From NCBI GenBank assembly GCA_947449695.1, contig CANFST010000015.1, forward strand, positions 1 to 64,000: a DNA stretch of 64,000 nt, read 5' to 3'. Positions 51,870 to 61,508 of the stretch are shown one piece after another. Within the stretch, counting starts at the first letter, position 1. Every line of letters starts with the position of its first letter. The notes under the pieces were generated by a model, which saw nothing but the letters and a program-made list of their open reading frames with translations, ran no database searches and was not told the origin of the DNA. This DNA comes from Chitinophagales bacterium (GTDB lineage Bacteria > Bacteroidota > Bacteroidia > Chitinophagales > CAIODY01). A program made the position numbers and the translations under genes.

Positions 51870-52652
51870 TTAGCAACCATAATTCATCATCCTGTATAAT
51901 TCATATTTACTATTATCGAATGTGAATTCGTCAAATACTTCATAAAAATTTTGTTTGTCAATTACATTTCTGAAAGCAGTTTTTGCTATGCATAGTTTGT
52001 TGTTTTCAAAATCAAATTGTTGCAAAATTGAATAAACTTGATCGCTACTTAAATAATTGTTTTGAATGAAGTCCATTGCTATAGCTTCACGATTATTTTC
52101 AAAATCTTCTATGCTTATTTCATAAATGAAATTGTTGAATGTTTCTTCATCTACAGCATACACTTTGCAGTCAAACACGGGAAAAATATGACAATTGTAA
52201 TTTAAATAATATTGTCTGCCATTGAAATAGGAATATCTGCTATGGCAAACATTATTGTTCCAATTGTTATATTCAAATCGGTGTTTGCCTCTTCTATGAT
52301 CATGCCATCCGTTGTTACCATAATTTTCTCCATTATTATATTCATAAAAAGTTCTTCCTCCATGTTTTCCGTAGTGCCTATCATTTTGATAAGACTCATT
52401 TGATGACTGATTGTAACTTCTTAAAGTTTGATGAGTTGGTTGCGGCTGATTACCTTGCGTTTGGTTAGTACCTTGTTGCCATCCACCATTGCTATTCTCA
52501 TAATTAGAATGGATAGTGCTGTTGCCACTGGTTTGCTGATGAGATTGATTTCCTCCACCATTGTTGTGATTGTCACCATGATTGCGTTCGGCATACATCT
52601 TACCAATTGTAATTGATGCGAACGCAACTGTTAAAAGAATTTGCTTTTTCAT
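51870..52652 (-). CDS. DUF4476 domain exported protein with low-complexity linker
   Basis: 260 residues. Signal peptide MKKQILLTVAFASITIGKMYA. Residues 22-135 are rich in Asn, Gln, Gly and His (NHGDNHNNGGGNQSHQQ). The C-terminal DUF4476 domain (about 170-260) reads FNNFIYEISIEDFENNREAIAMDFIQNNYLSSDQVYSILQQFDFENNKLCIAKTAF. The function of DUF4476 is unknown. The His/Asn-rich linker may bind metal, which is speculation. Confidence 0.82.
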   Translation of the reverse strand: MKKQILLTVAFASITIGKMYAERNHGDNHNNGGGNQSHQQTSGNSTIHSNYENSNGGWQQGTNQTQGNQPQPTHQTLRSYNQSSNESYQNDRHYGKHGGRTFYEYNNGENYGNNGWHDHRRGKHRFEYNNWNNNVCHSRYSYFNGRQYYLNYNCHIFPVFDCKVYAVDEETFNNFIYEISIEDFENNREAIAMDFIQNNYLSSDQVYSILQQFDFENNKLCIAKTAFRNVIDKQNFYEVFDEFTFDNSKYELYRMMNYGC

Positions 52653-52775
52653 TTTAGTAAGATTTAATTGTTTGTTTTTTTATAATATTATTATATTTTC
52701 AATTGCCGTGCCAATCATAAAAAATAAATTATTTGATCCTTTAAAACGAACTTTAAAAAAGTAATTTCTTCGGCG

Positions 52776-52783
52776 TAAATTTG
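52776..52783 (+). promoter_or_regulatory. Putative -7 box of the GT9 gene, 6 nt before the ATG
   Basis: TAAATTTG fits TAnnTTTG and ends at 52783. The ATG is at 52790, so a leaderless or nearly leaderless message is likely. The TTG start in the track (52781) overlaps the box and is rejected. Confidence 0.45.
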
Positions 52784-52789
52784 CATAGA

Positions 52790-53788
52790 ATGAAAATATT
52801 AATTCTTCGTTTCAGTTCAATTGGTGATATTGTTTTAACAACTCCTGTAGTGCGTTGTGTTAAACACCAAGTTAAAAATTGTGAATTACATTATGCTACT
52901 AAAAGCAGATTTGCAAGTCTATTACAAACTAATCCATATATTGATAAATTACATTTACTCGATAATTCAATTTTTGATTTAATTACCCAATTGAGAAAGG
53001 AAAAATTCGACTACATTATTGATCTACATCATAATTTAAGAACAGCTATAATTAAAAATTTATTAGGTGTAAAATCTTTCTCTTTTGATAAATTGAATTT
53101 CGAAAAATGGCTGTTGGTTAATTTGAAAATTAATCGAATGCCTGATACTCATATAGTGGAACGATATTTAAAAACTATTGAAAAATTGGGTGTGATAAAT
53201 GACAAAGGTGGACTTGATTTTTTTCTCACTAATGAAGAAGACGAATTTGGAAAATCTATTGCAACTAAAAAAAAATATGTTGCTTTTGCTATCGGTGGAC
53301 AAAAAGCAACCAAAAAAATGCCACCCGAAAAAATAGTAGAATTGATAAATACGATTTCTTTAGCATCAATTACGGATGGCAGGAGTGAGGCAAAACCAAT
53401 TCTTTTATTAGGAGGCAAAGAAGATGAAACGGCTGCTAATTTTATTTTATCAAAAACAAAAGGGGTTGAAAATTTTTGTGGTAAAATTTCTATTCAACAA
53501 TCAGCAGCCATTATTAAATATGCTGATATTGTTCTTACACATGATACAGGCATGATGCATATTGCATCAGCCTTTCAAAAGAAAATAATTTCGATTTGGG
53601 GAAATACAATTCCGCAATTCGGTATGCAACCTTATTTGCCAAAGGAATTATTTTTTAATGCTGAGGTTGAAAATCTAAATTGTCGCCCGTGTTCAAAAAT
53701 TGGTTACAATTCATGCCCAAAGGGACATTTTAAATGTATGAGCCAGCAAAATATATTAAAAATTACAAAGGCTATGGATATTTTGTGA
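52790..53788 (+). CDS. Glycosyltransferase family 9 (heptosyltransferase-like)
   Basis: 332 residues. It begins MKILILRFSSIGDIVLTTPVVRCVKHQ, the GT9 N-terminal signature. The C-terminal half has FAIGGQKATKKMPPEKIVELI, ILLLGGKEDE and ADIVLTHDTGMMHIASAFQKKIISIWGNTIPQFGMQPY, the sugar-nucleotide site. It ends in a Cys-rich NCRPCSKIGYNSCPKGHFKCM segment common in this family. It adds heptose or another sugar to the LPS core. It is close to neuB and the flippase but separately promoted. Confidence 0.9.
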   Translation: MKILILRFSSIGDIVLTTPVVRCVKHQVKNCELHYATKSRFASLLQTNPYIDKLHLLDNSIFDLITQLRKEKFDYIIDLHHNLRTAIIKNLLGVKSFSFDKLNFEKWLLVNLKINRMPDTHIVERYLKTIEKLGVINDKGGLDFFLTNEEDEFGKSIATKKKYVAFAIGGQKATKKMPPEKIVELINTISLASITDGRSEAKPILLLGGKEDETAANFILSKTKGVENFCGKISIQQSAAIIKYADIVLTHDTGMMHIASAFQKKIISIWGNTIPQFGMQPYLPKELFFNAEVENLNCRPCSKIGYNSCPKGHFKCMSQQNILKITKAMDIL

Positions 53789-53858
53789 ATATCTTGAAGC
53801 AGTTTTTTTTGTTGCTATTATTTTTTTTTGTATTATTGCTTCAACTTAATTTAATGAG

Positions 53859-55751
53859 ATGAAAACAATTTCTTCATGTTTGAAAAAGGTCTATTATCGA
53901 ACGCGATTACTTTCAATTTTTTTATTTTTATTTAGTATAAAATCCTTCGCACAATGTCCTGGTAATATTGGTTTTGAAACAGGGGATTTAAGTGGATGGG
54001 AAACTATTATTAGTGGCGATGTGGCTTGTTCATCTGGCAATATTGGCACTGGTAATGTTTGTACGCTGCCACCTTCACCCACCAATCCAGTTACACCTTT
54101 GTCAACTTGTTTATCATTAGGATTTAATCAGCAAATATTTACAAACACACGAGCACAAGTAGTTAATTTAACTTCTTCGATAACGTCAAATATTTTAGCA
54201 ACAACAACAGTAGGCATTGATCCTTTTTCAAGCTTACCAATTGTGTGTCCTGCCATTGCAGGCAATCAATTTTCTTTAAAATTAGGCGATGATAATATTA
54301 ATGACAGTGCCGAAACTGAGCGTATGCAGTTCACTGTAACGCAAGCCTATGCACTTACCTATCGTTTTATGGCAATTATGGATATGCCACCCTCACATAA
54401 TTATTGCACACAACCTCGAATAGAATTTAATGTATATGATTTAGGCCCTACTAATAATCATTATGCTACAAAGGTAATTAGCCCGTGTGCATCAGTTATT
54501 ATTCCTACTCCACCACCATCAGCCTTGCCACCAGGTTGGTTTAATGTAATAAATCCGTCCTATTCTGACACAGTAGTTTGTTCTAACTGGATTCCTGTTT
54601 CAGTAAATTTATTATCACTTGTTGGACATGATGTTGAAGTTGAATTCACAACTGGAGATTGTGCTTTAGGGGGACATTTTGGATATGCCTATATTGATGT
54701 AGAATGCAGCAAGTTTGAAATAGCTACCAAATATTGTATTGGAGACACTACTGCAACATTATATGCTCCAAAAGGTTATGTGAATTATGTTTGGGACTCA
54801 ATAGGAAATACATCAGGCGTACCAATTGCGACAGGTCAAGATTCACTTTTTATTTCTCCAGCGCATGATGGCACTGTGATTAAATTAGATATTTATCCTT
54901 CATCTTCAAGTTGTTCAGTGACTTTGTATGACACTGTACATGTAACACCACCGCCTACTGCCAAATTTTTATTTAATCCTATGCCAGGCTGTGTGGGTTA
55001 TAATGTTAATTTTATTGATACCAGCCGAAGCAATTATAAATTTGCTTATATTGATTATTGGGGTTGGAATTTTGGCGATGTAGCATCAGGCGCTGCTAAT
55101 ACCAGTCAGCAAAGATTTCCAACACATACATTTAACAGAGCAGGCACTTACTTTGTTAAATTGGTAGTAAAAACAAATTTTCAATGCATATCAGTTGATG
55201 ATATAAAAACAGTTTATATCGAGCAACCATCAGTACATTTGTTAGATTCGGCAAACGCTTGTTATCGTAGTGCTTATCACCTAAGTTTTTTCTCGGATAG
55301 TAATATAATTGGCGCTCATTGGTTTACTAAAAATGCCATTGGTAATTTGTCCTGTGTAGATTGTTTAGACCCATTGTATTCAGGAAATCAAAACAACAGA
55401 GTGTTTGTTTTTTATACGGATACTCATGGATGTACAAGCACTGATTCTATTCAGATTAATTGGGAAGAATGTCCTGAATTGATTATTCCTAGTGCCTTTA
55501 CACCAAATGATGACGGCGCTAATGACTATTTCTTTTTATTGAATCGAAAATTTGCTTTTTTAAATACCTTTGAAGTGTTTAATCGTTGGGGAGAATTGGT
55601 TTATACCACCAACGATTTGAATGCAAAAGGATGGGATGGTACCTACAAAGGAAAGCCACAACCATCAGAGGTATATGTGTTTCATGTGGTTGCAACCGAT
55701 GTGTTTGGTAATGTGAAAACCAAAAAAGGTAATGTGACTTTGTTGCGATAA
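53859..55751 (+). CDS. Large adhesin-like protein with T9SS type B sorting domain (paralog 1)
   Basis: 630 residues. After the signal peptide comes QCPGNIGFETGDLSGWETIISG and, near residue 265, TTGDCALGGHFGYAYIDVEC, an N-terminal domain shared with the genes at 56696 and 61509. A PKD module (about 365-455, YWGWNFGDVASGAANTSQQRFPTHTF) follows. The end, LIIPSAFTPNDDGANDYFFLLNRKFAFLNTFEVFNRWGELVY...WDGTYKGKPQPSEVYVFHV...KGNVTLLR, is the gliding-associated CHU_C type B sorting domain. Confidence 0.88.
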   Translation: MKTISSCLKKVYYRTRLLSIFLFLFSIKSFAQCPGNIGFETGDLSGWETIISGDVACSSGNIGTGNVCTLPPSPTNPVTPLSTCLSLGFNQQIFTNTRAQVVNLTSSITSNILATTTVGIDPFSSLPIVCPAIAGNQFSLKLGDDNINDSAETERMQFTVTQAYALTYRFMAIMDMPPSHNYCTQPRIEFNVYDLGPTNNHYATKVISPCASVIIPTPPPSALPPGWFNVINPSYSDTVVCSNWIPVSVNLLSLVGHDVEVEFTTGDCALGGHFGYAYIDVECSKFEIATKYCIGDTTATLYAPKGYVNYVWDSIGNTSGVPIATGQDSLFISPAHDGTVIKLDIYPSSSSCSVTLYDTVHVTPPPTAKFLFNPMPGCVGYNVNFIDTSRSNYKFAYIDYWGWNFGDVASGAANTSQQRFPTHTFNRAGTYFVKLVVKTNFQCISVDDIKTVYIEQPSVHLLDSANACYRSAYHLSFFSDSNIIGAHWFTKNAIGNLSCVDCLDPLYSGNQNNRVFVFYTDTHGCTSTDSIQINWEECPELIIPSAFTPNDDGANDYFFLLNRKFAFLNTFEVFNRWGELVYTTNDLNAKGWDGTYKGKPQPSEVYVFHVVATDVFGNVKTKKGNVTLLR

Positions 55752-55858
55752 AAGTGAGTGAGTAGAATTCGGTAAAATTGTAATTGCATAGTTGAAAAAT
55801 AATAACGACTTTTGAACTATAATTAAAATAGAATAAAAAATCAAATAACAAATAAATC

Positions 55859-55971
55859 AAATCAACATGAAAAAGATTATCATTTTTTTAGCCTTAATTC
55901 TTCCATTGTCATTTGCATTAAATGCCCAACAAGCTAATAAAAGTTTGAAGCGTATTAAAATTATCGACCAA
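55859..55971 (+). repeat. 113-bp perfect direct repeat, copy 1
   Basis: Identical to 56273-56385. It starts 8 nt before the ATG and ends in codon 35. The homology of the two genes continues beyond it, but only at moderate protein similarity. Confidence 0.95.
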
Positions 55972-56229
55972 GCTGAAAACCCAGTTCGTCACTGGCGTTT
56001 GTATTCATTTGAAATGGAAAATCAACAACCAGCAAATATGGAATTGTTGATGAAAAATTTGAAAGCTGTAAAAGGTGTAACTGATGTAGTGCCAAGAAAT
56101 GAAACTATATCAAAACGTATTTTGATTACTATTAATTTCGATATGCGTTTAAGCAAAAGCGTTGAATTGAAAAATGCTTTTACAAATAGTGGATTTGAAA
56201 TCACCAATATGCCTGATAGCGAAAAATAA
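55867..56229 (+). CDS. Small exported protein, paralog A
   Basis: 120 residues. Signal peptide MKKIIIFLALILPLSFALNA|Q. The mature 100 residues (SLKRIKIIDQAE...LLMKNLKAVKGVTDVVPRNETISKRILITINFDMRLSKSVELKNAFTNSGFEI) have a beta-alpha-beta-beta-alpha-beta rhythm like heavy-metal-associated domains. The CxxC metal motif is missing, so metal binding is doubtful. It lies between two giant type B T9SS cargo genes. An accessory role for them is a guess. Confidence 0.7.
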   Translation: MKKIIIFLALILPLSFALNAQQANKSLKRIKIIDQAENPVRHWRLYSFEMENQQPANMELLMKNLKAVKGVTDVVPRNETISKRILITINFDMRLSKSVELKNAFTNSGFEITNMPDSEK

Positions 56230-56272
56230 ACTAATTGGGGTTCGTATAATTTTTTATTAAATTTTCAAATAT

Positions 56273-56385
56273 AAATCAACATGAAAAAGATTATCATTTT
56301 TTTAGCCTTAATTCTTCCATTGTCATTTGCATTAAATGCCCAACAAGCTAATAAAAGTTTGAAGCGTATTAAAATTATCGACCAA
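56273..56385 (+). repeat. 113-bp perfect direct repeat, copy 2
   Basis: Identical to 55859-55971, offset 414 bp. The identity breaks off after GACCAA. Confidence 0.95.
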
Positions 56386-56646
56386 AATGAAAATAGCCAT
56401 CGCCAATGGCAATTGTATGTATTTGAAATGGAAGACCAACAGCCTGTTGATTTTTCGTTATTGAAGAAAAATTTAGCTGCCATTAAAGGAATCATAGTTG
56501 AAGAACCTAAACAACAAAACGTTGCTTCTAGGATTAGTATTGATTATGAATTTGGTATGTCTTTTAGAAAAAATCCTGAATTGAAAAAAGCATTTAACGA
56601 TAGTGGTTTTGATGTGATTAATATCAGTGAATTCGAAAAAAAATAA
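56281..56646 (+). CDS. Small exported protein, paralog B
   Basis: 121 residues. The first 35 codons are base-for-base the same as paralog A. After that the proteins keep the same layout (NSHRQWQLYVFEMEDQQPVDFSLLKKNLAAIKGIIVEEPKQQNVASRISIDYEFGMSFRKNPELKKAFNDSGFDVINI) but differ at over half of positions by eye. The same HMA-like fold is suspected, again without CxxC. It is followed after 49 nt by the 1597-residue adhesin-like gene. Confidence 0.7.
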   Translation: MKKIIIFLALILPLSFALNAQQANKSLKRIKIIDQNENSHRQWQLYVFEMEDQQPVDFSLLKKNLAAIKGIIVEEPKQQNVASRISIDYEFGMSFRKNPELKKAFNDSGFDVINISEFEKK

Positions 56647-56695
56647 TTCTATTTCCTTATTTTAAAACTATTAAATCTTACAACCATTCAACTCA

Positions 56696-59600
56696 ATGAT
56701 TATGAAAAATTTGAAAAGAATATTTACTATTATTTGCATTTGGGTTGCAAGCAATCAATTATTGTTTGCGCAATGCCCAGCCAATATTGGTTTTGAAAAT
56801 GGAGATTTAAGCGGTTGGCAATCTTTTATTAGTGGTCCTTCTGGGTGCCCATCGGGTAATCCAGGAACACCAATTGTCGCCCCATGTAATAAACTGACGG
56901 CTTGCAGCCTTGTTGGAAGCGGTGCACAGGTTACAACAAATAGTAGAATAGTTGTAGCAAGTAATACAACTGTTTTGCAATCTGCTTTTTCTTTATATCC
57001 TTGCGCTGGTTCAACCTATTCGGGAACAGATCCTTGGTCAGGCTTACCTGTTGTTTGCCCTGCAGCATGTGGTAATAACTATTCATTGAAATTAGGAAAT
57101 GATTGGCGAAATGATAGTTCGGAAGCTGTAAGAATTCAATTTCCAGTTTCTTCTTCTAACTCAACATTAATTTATTATTATGCTGCTGTAATGGAAAATA
57201 TAGGTCATCCCGTATGCACTCAACCAAGGCTTGAGTTTGAAGTATCAGATATGGGGCCAATAGGAAACTTATATGCTACACCTGTTATTAGTACTTGTGC
57301 ATCACTTTATCAAGCTACCCCTTTGCCTAATTCGCTGCCTCCAAATTGGTTCATTAGCTCATTAACTTGTGCCCAGGTAATGTGTTCACAATGGACGCCA
57401 GTCTCTGTTAATCTAAATGCTTATGTAGGTCATATAATTCAATTGAAGTTTTCAACTGGTGATTGTGCTGCTGGCGGCCACTTTGGTTATGCTTATATTG
57501 ATATTCCATGTGGTTGCAACCCCTTCCATATTTTTACAGGTTATTGCCCTGGCGAAGACACGGCAATTTTGTTAGCTCCTCAAGGATTTTCAGGTTATCA
57601 ATGGTTTAATGGTGATTCAATACTTCAGGCTACTTTGGGGCATGATACTTTAATCGGTATTGGACAAATTGTTAGTTTTCCTACCAATTCCAATGTTCAA
57701 CATCCTTCTCCAATTCCTGTAATGTTAGTTGTTACACCTGTAGGTGGAACAGCTTGTAATGATACTTTGTATGATACTTTACGAGTAATACCGCCACCTC
57801 ATGCAGCATTTACTCATCAGCAATATATTTGCGCAAAAAGCCCTATTCAGTATTTTGATTCATCTTATACAGGTGGATGGGGAAATATTATAAGGTGGCA
57901 GTGGGATTTTGGAGATGGGACTCCATTTGATACTTCTCAAAATCCTTCACATGCTTATGCTACTACTGGTAACTATACAGTAAGATTAGTTGTGTGGTCA
58001 TCATTATCTTGCGTATCTGATACAGCATTACATAGTGTTGTGAATGTGAATATTTCGGCAGTCAATATCAATGCAGGTCCGGATATTACTATTTGCCAAG
58101 GAAATTCTGCTAATTTGAATGGGTCCTATTTTGCTGGATCGCCTTACAAATACCTATGGTATCCACTAAATAATTCAATAAATCCATTTAATAATGGCCA
58201 AAGCCATGATACTACTATTTATAATCCAATTGCAAATGTTTTAACTACAACTGCATTTGTATTTAAAATAACAGACACTTTACATAGTTGTGTATTTTAT
58301 GATACTATGAATGTGAACGTTAGTGGTGTATCTCCTAATGTTTTGATTACCTCTAATTTTGATACTATTTGCCCAGGAGGTAGTGCTCATTTCCATGTTC
58401 CTCAAGCACCTGTATATTGTGGTAGCACCCAAGTATTTTGTAATGGAATACCTACTAATCGTCAATGCGGAAGTGGTACTACTAATTTATCTGCCGAGTC
58501 GCCATTTAATGGGCAGTACCCTGAAGGTAGAATGCAAATGATATTTACTGCACCAGAGTTAACAAATTTCGGATTGGTAGCAGGCGAAATTAATAGCGCA
58601 ACCTTTAATGTGACTAATAAAGCCAGCACTTCAGCATATTATGATGTGTCTGTTAAGATAGGTTGCACATCACTTAATCAATTTTCAGCTACTTCATCAT
58701 TCCAAACACCATTGAGTTTAGTATTCTCTCAAACTAACTATAATGTAGCCGCAGGCTTCAATACATTCAATTTTCAAACACCTTATATGTGGGATGGTGT
58801 AAGTAATTTAATACTTGAAGTATGTTTTGGAGGTGGTACAACTAATTCAGATATGGTTGCTCAATCAACCACTACTTTCAATTCTGTATTATATGATTAT
58901 GATTATGCTGGATATAGTGGATGCTCAATGACAAATGGTTATGGGCCTTTTATTGCAACTAATCGTCCAACAGTTATATTAAATGTTTGTTCGCCTACTA
59001 GTGTTGGCTATACCTATCAATGGACATCATCACCAATAGGTTTTACATCAGCATCTTCTAATCCTATTGTTTCACCATCAAATAACACTATATACACTTG
59101 TAAGGTAACTGATCCTTTAGGTTGCTCAACTATAGTGTCTAAGCCAATAATTGTTGATACCACTACTCATTTGAATTTAGGTTTGGATACTACAATTTGT
59201 AATGGTGGGATCTATCAAACACATCCATCGGTTTCGGGATTATTGCCTTATACTTATTCTTGGACATCAACTCCTTCTGGATTTACATCTTCTGCGCCTA
59301 ATCCTTTGGTATCACCAACTGTAACTACTACTTATTCACTTACTTTTTCAGGTTTACATGGTTGTACAAAAACGGACAATGTAGTAGTACATGTTAATCC
59401 TATACCTACTTCCACATTTACAGTATCACCTAATCCAGTGTGTACTGGTGGAATTGTAACAGTAACTTATACAGGTTATGCGCCTACAGGTTCTACGGCT
59501 AACTGGAATTGGGGTGGTGGAACTTTATTAACAGGTGGTGGTTTAGGAACTTCCACTCTGCAGTGGTCAACTGGTGGAGTAGTAACCATTTCTTTAACAG

Positions 59601-61489
59601 TAACAGCTAATGGTTGTTCATCAACAACTACAACTTATCAATTAACTGTTAATCAAACACCAACTTCTACATTCTCAGTTAGTCCAAACCCTATTTGTTC
59701 GGGTTCAAATAATGTAGCTGCTATAAATTATACTGGTTTGGCCTCCCCATCAGCTAACTTCACTTGGAGTTTTGTGGGTGGAACAATTGTGAGTGGATTA
59801 GGTCAAGGACCATATCAAGTCTACTGGAATACTTCGGGTACTAAAAATGTTACTTTGTTAGTTACAGATGCTAATTGCACATCGCAATCAACAGTGCCAG
59901 TAACTGTTAATCAAACACCATTAGCAGTGTTTACAGCCAGCCCGATGAATGTATGTACAGGTCAGAATATTAATATTGGTGTAAACTATCCTGCAGGCAC
60001 TTTGCTTTATTGGAGTTGGGATGGAGGGTCTGTAACACCTGGAGGCGTTAACCCATTACCACCTGTTAATCAAACATTAGTATATAGTAATAGCAGTTTG
60101 GTAAATGGAAATACGGCTGGACCAAAAGTGGTTAAATTGCAAGTAACTGAAAATGGTTGTACATCTGCACCTGATTCGATTGTGTTATTTGTTTCACCGT
60201 CGCCAACTTCTACCTTTACTATTAATCCAACTGCAGCTTGTTCAAATAGCAATGTAGCAATATTCTATACGGGCAATGGTAGTGCAAGTTCAGGCTATAC
60301 TTGGACAGTAACTGGTAATTCCAATCCGGTTAATCTTGCTGGACCAGGGCCTTTCAATATTTCATGGTTAGAACAAGGCAATGTGGTACAAAATGAAACT
60401 TTGACATTAACTGTATCTGAAAATGGATGTTCAACCACAACTTCTCAATCTATACCAATAACACCAGTTCCTACTGCTGATTTTACAATTACTTCGCCTG
60501 TGTGTGCTGGTAGCGATGCATTGGTTAATTATATTGGAAATAACGCAATTAACGGGGTAACTGTTTCACCAAATTGGTCTAGTGGTATAGTTAGTAGCGG
60601 TAGTGGCACAGGACCTTACCATGTGAAATGGATGTCGGCAGGTAGCTACAATGTTACTTGGACTTTAACACAAAATGGTTGTGCGTCTAATCCATTTACA
60701 GCTAATGTGAATGTATTGCCTAATCCTATTGTTGATGCACATCCTGATACTACTATTTGCCCGGGCAGTGGTGTTGGATTGTGGGCAAGTGGTGCTAACA
60801 GCTATGTATGGCAAGTAAATAACTCAACTATGCCAGCTATATATGTTTATCCTACATATAACTCAACTACTTATACGGTAACTGGTACAGATAATAATGG
60901 ATGTCAGGGTACTGGCAATGTTGTGGTTAATCTATTCAATCCACCATTTGTAGATGCTGGTAGAGATACATGTGTATTAAGAAATAATATGGCTCTTATT
61001 GGCTCTTCGGCTTATGTAGCGCCTAATTTCCACTATTTCTGGACACCAAGTTTGAGTGTTACAAAAGTAGATACACCTTTAACAACTGCTAATCCATCTA
61101 ATACTACACAATATACTTTGCATGTAACAGACAGCAGAGGATGCAACAATTCCGACTCAATTATTGTCTGTGTTACTGCATGTACTGAAATTGTACTGCC
61201 AAATGCATTTGCTCCAGATGCTCCTGATCAATCAGGTAATAATCCTGACAAAGACAATAGAAGATTTAAAATATCTAATCATACTGAATTAATTCAATTG
61301 AAAAGGTTTGATATTTATAATCGTTGGGGTGTAAAAGTATTTAGTACTACTGATTTGAATGATAAAGGATGGGATGGCACATTTAAAGGATCTCCACAAG
61401 AGTTTGGTGTATATACTTACTTTATTGAAGCGGTTTGTGAACAAGGTTCAACTGTTAGAAAACAAGGAAATGTTACATTATTGAAATAA
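56696..61489 (+). CDS. Giant adhesin-like protein with T9SS type B sorting domain (paralog 2)
   Basis: 1597 residues. Signal peptide to LLFAQ. N-terminal domain QCPANIGFENGDLSGWQSFISG ... FSTGDCAAGGHFGYAYIDIPC (to about 275). A PKD module (about 365-455, IRWQWDFGDGTPFDTSQNPSHAY) follows. A domain at about 600-760 (FTAPELTNFGLVAGEINSATFNV ... NFQTPYMWDGVSNLILEVCF) recurs in the gene at 61509. Five Ig-like modules of about 85 residues begin PTSTFTVSPNPVCTGG or similar (about 900-1340). The end is the CHU_C sorting domain (IVLPNAFAPDAPDQ ... KQGNVTLLK). A cell-surface or gliding adhesin is likely. Confidence 0.88.
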   Translation: MIMKNLKRIFTIICIWVASNQLLFAQCPANIGFENGDLSGWQSFISGPSGCPSGNPGTPIVAPCNKLTACSLVGSGAQVTTNSRIVVASNTTVLQSAFSLYPCAGSTYSGTDPWSGLPVVCPAACGNNYSLKLGNDWRNDSSEAVRIQFPVSSSNSTLIYYYAAVMENIGHPVCTQPRLEFEVSDMGPIGNLYATPVISTCASLYQATPLPNSLPPNWFISSLTCAQVMCSQWTPVSVNLNAYVGHIIQLKFSTGDCAAGGHFGYAYIDIPCGCNPFHIFTGYCPGEDTAILLAPQGFSGYQWFNGDSILQATLGHDTLIGIGQIVSFPTNSNVQHPSPIPVMLVVTPVGGTACNDTLYDTLRVIPPPHAAFTHQQYICAKSPIQYFDSSYTGGWGNIIRWQWDFGDGTPFDTSQNPSHAYATTGNYTVRLVVWSSLSCVSDTALHSVVNVNISAVNINAGPDITICQGNSANLNGSYFAGSPYKYLWYPLNNSINPFNNGQSHDTTIYNPIANVLTTTAFVFKITDTLHSCVFYDTMNVNVSGVSPNVLITSNFDTICPGGSAHFHVPQAPVYCGSTQVFCNGIPTNRQCGSGTTNLSAESPFNGQYPEGRMQMIFTAPELTNFGLVAGEINSATFNVTNKASTSAYYDVSVKIGCTSLNQFSATSSFQTPLSLVFSQTNYNVAAGFNTFNFQTPYMWDGVSNLILEVCFGGGTTNSDMVAQSTTTFNSVLYDYDYAGYSGCSMTNGYGPFIATNRPTVILNVCSPTSVGYTYQWTSSPIGFTSASSNPIVSPSNNTIYTCKVTDPLGCSTIVSKPIIVDTTTHLNLGLDTTICNGGIYQTHPSVSGLLPYTYSWTSTPSGFTSSAPNPLVSPTVTTTYSLTFSGLHGCTKTDNVVVHVNPIPTSTFTVSPNPVCTGGIVTVTYTGYAPTGSTANWNWGGGTLLTGGGLGTSTLQWSTGGVVTISLTVTANGCSSTTTTYQLTVNQTPTSTFSVSPNPICSGSNNVAAINYTGLASPSANFTWSFVGGTIVSGLGQGPYQVYWNTSGTKNVTLLVTDANCTSQSTVPVTVNQTPLAVFTASPMNVCTGQNINIGVNYPAGTLLYWSWDGGSVTPGGVNPLPPVNQTLVYSNSSLVNGNTAGPKVVKLQVTENGCTSAPDSIVLFVSPSPTSTFTINPTAACSNSNVAIFYTGNGSASSGYTWTVTGNSNPVNLAGPGPFNISWLEQGNVVQNETLTLTVSENGCSTTTSQSIPITPVPTADFTITSPVCAGSDALVNYIGNNAINGVTVSPNWSSGIVSSGSGTGPYHVKWMSAGSYNVTWTLTQNGCASNPFTANVNVLPNPIVDAHPDTTICPGSGVGLWASGANSYVWQVNNSTMPAIYVYPTYNSTTYTVTGTDNNGCQGTGNVVVNLFNPPFVDAGRDTCVLRNNMALIGSSAYVAPNFHYFWTPSLSVTKVDTPLTTANPSNTTQYTLHVTDSRGCNNSDSIIVCVTACTEIVLPNAFAPDAPDQSGNNPDKDNRRFKISNHTELIQLKRFDIYNRWGVKVFSTTDLNDKGWDGTFKGSPQEFGVYTYFIEAVCEQGSTVRKQGNVTLLK

Positions 61490-61508
61490 AACAATTAATT
61501 ATTTAAAA

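Noticed and set aside
52202-52764. Several ORFs on both strands over the DUF4476 gene
   Set aside because: They arise from the low-complexity Asn/Gln/His codons of the DUF4476 protein.
58280-58541. Short ORFs inside the 1597-residue gene
   Set aside because: Out-of-frame shadows. The main frame is continuous and its domains are recognisable.
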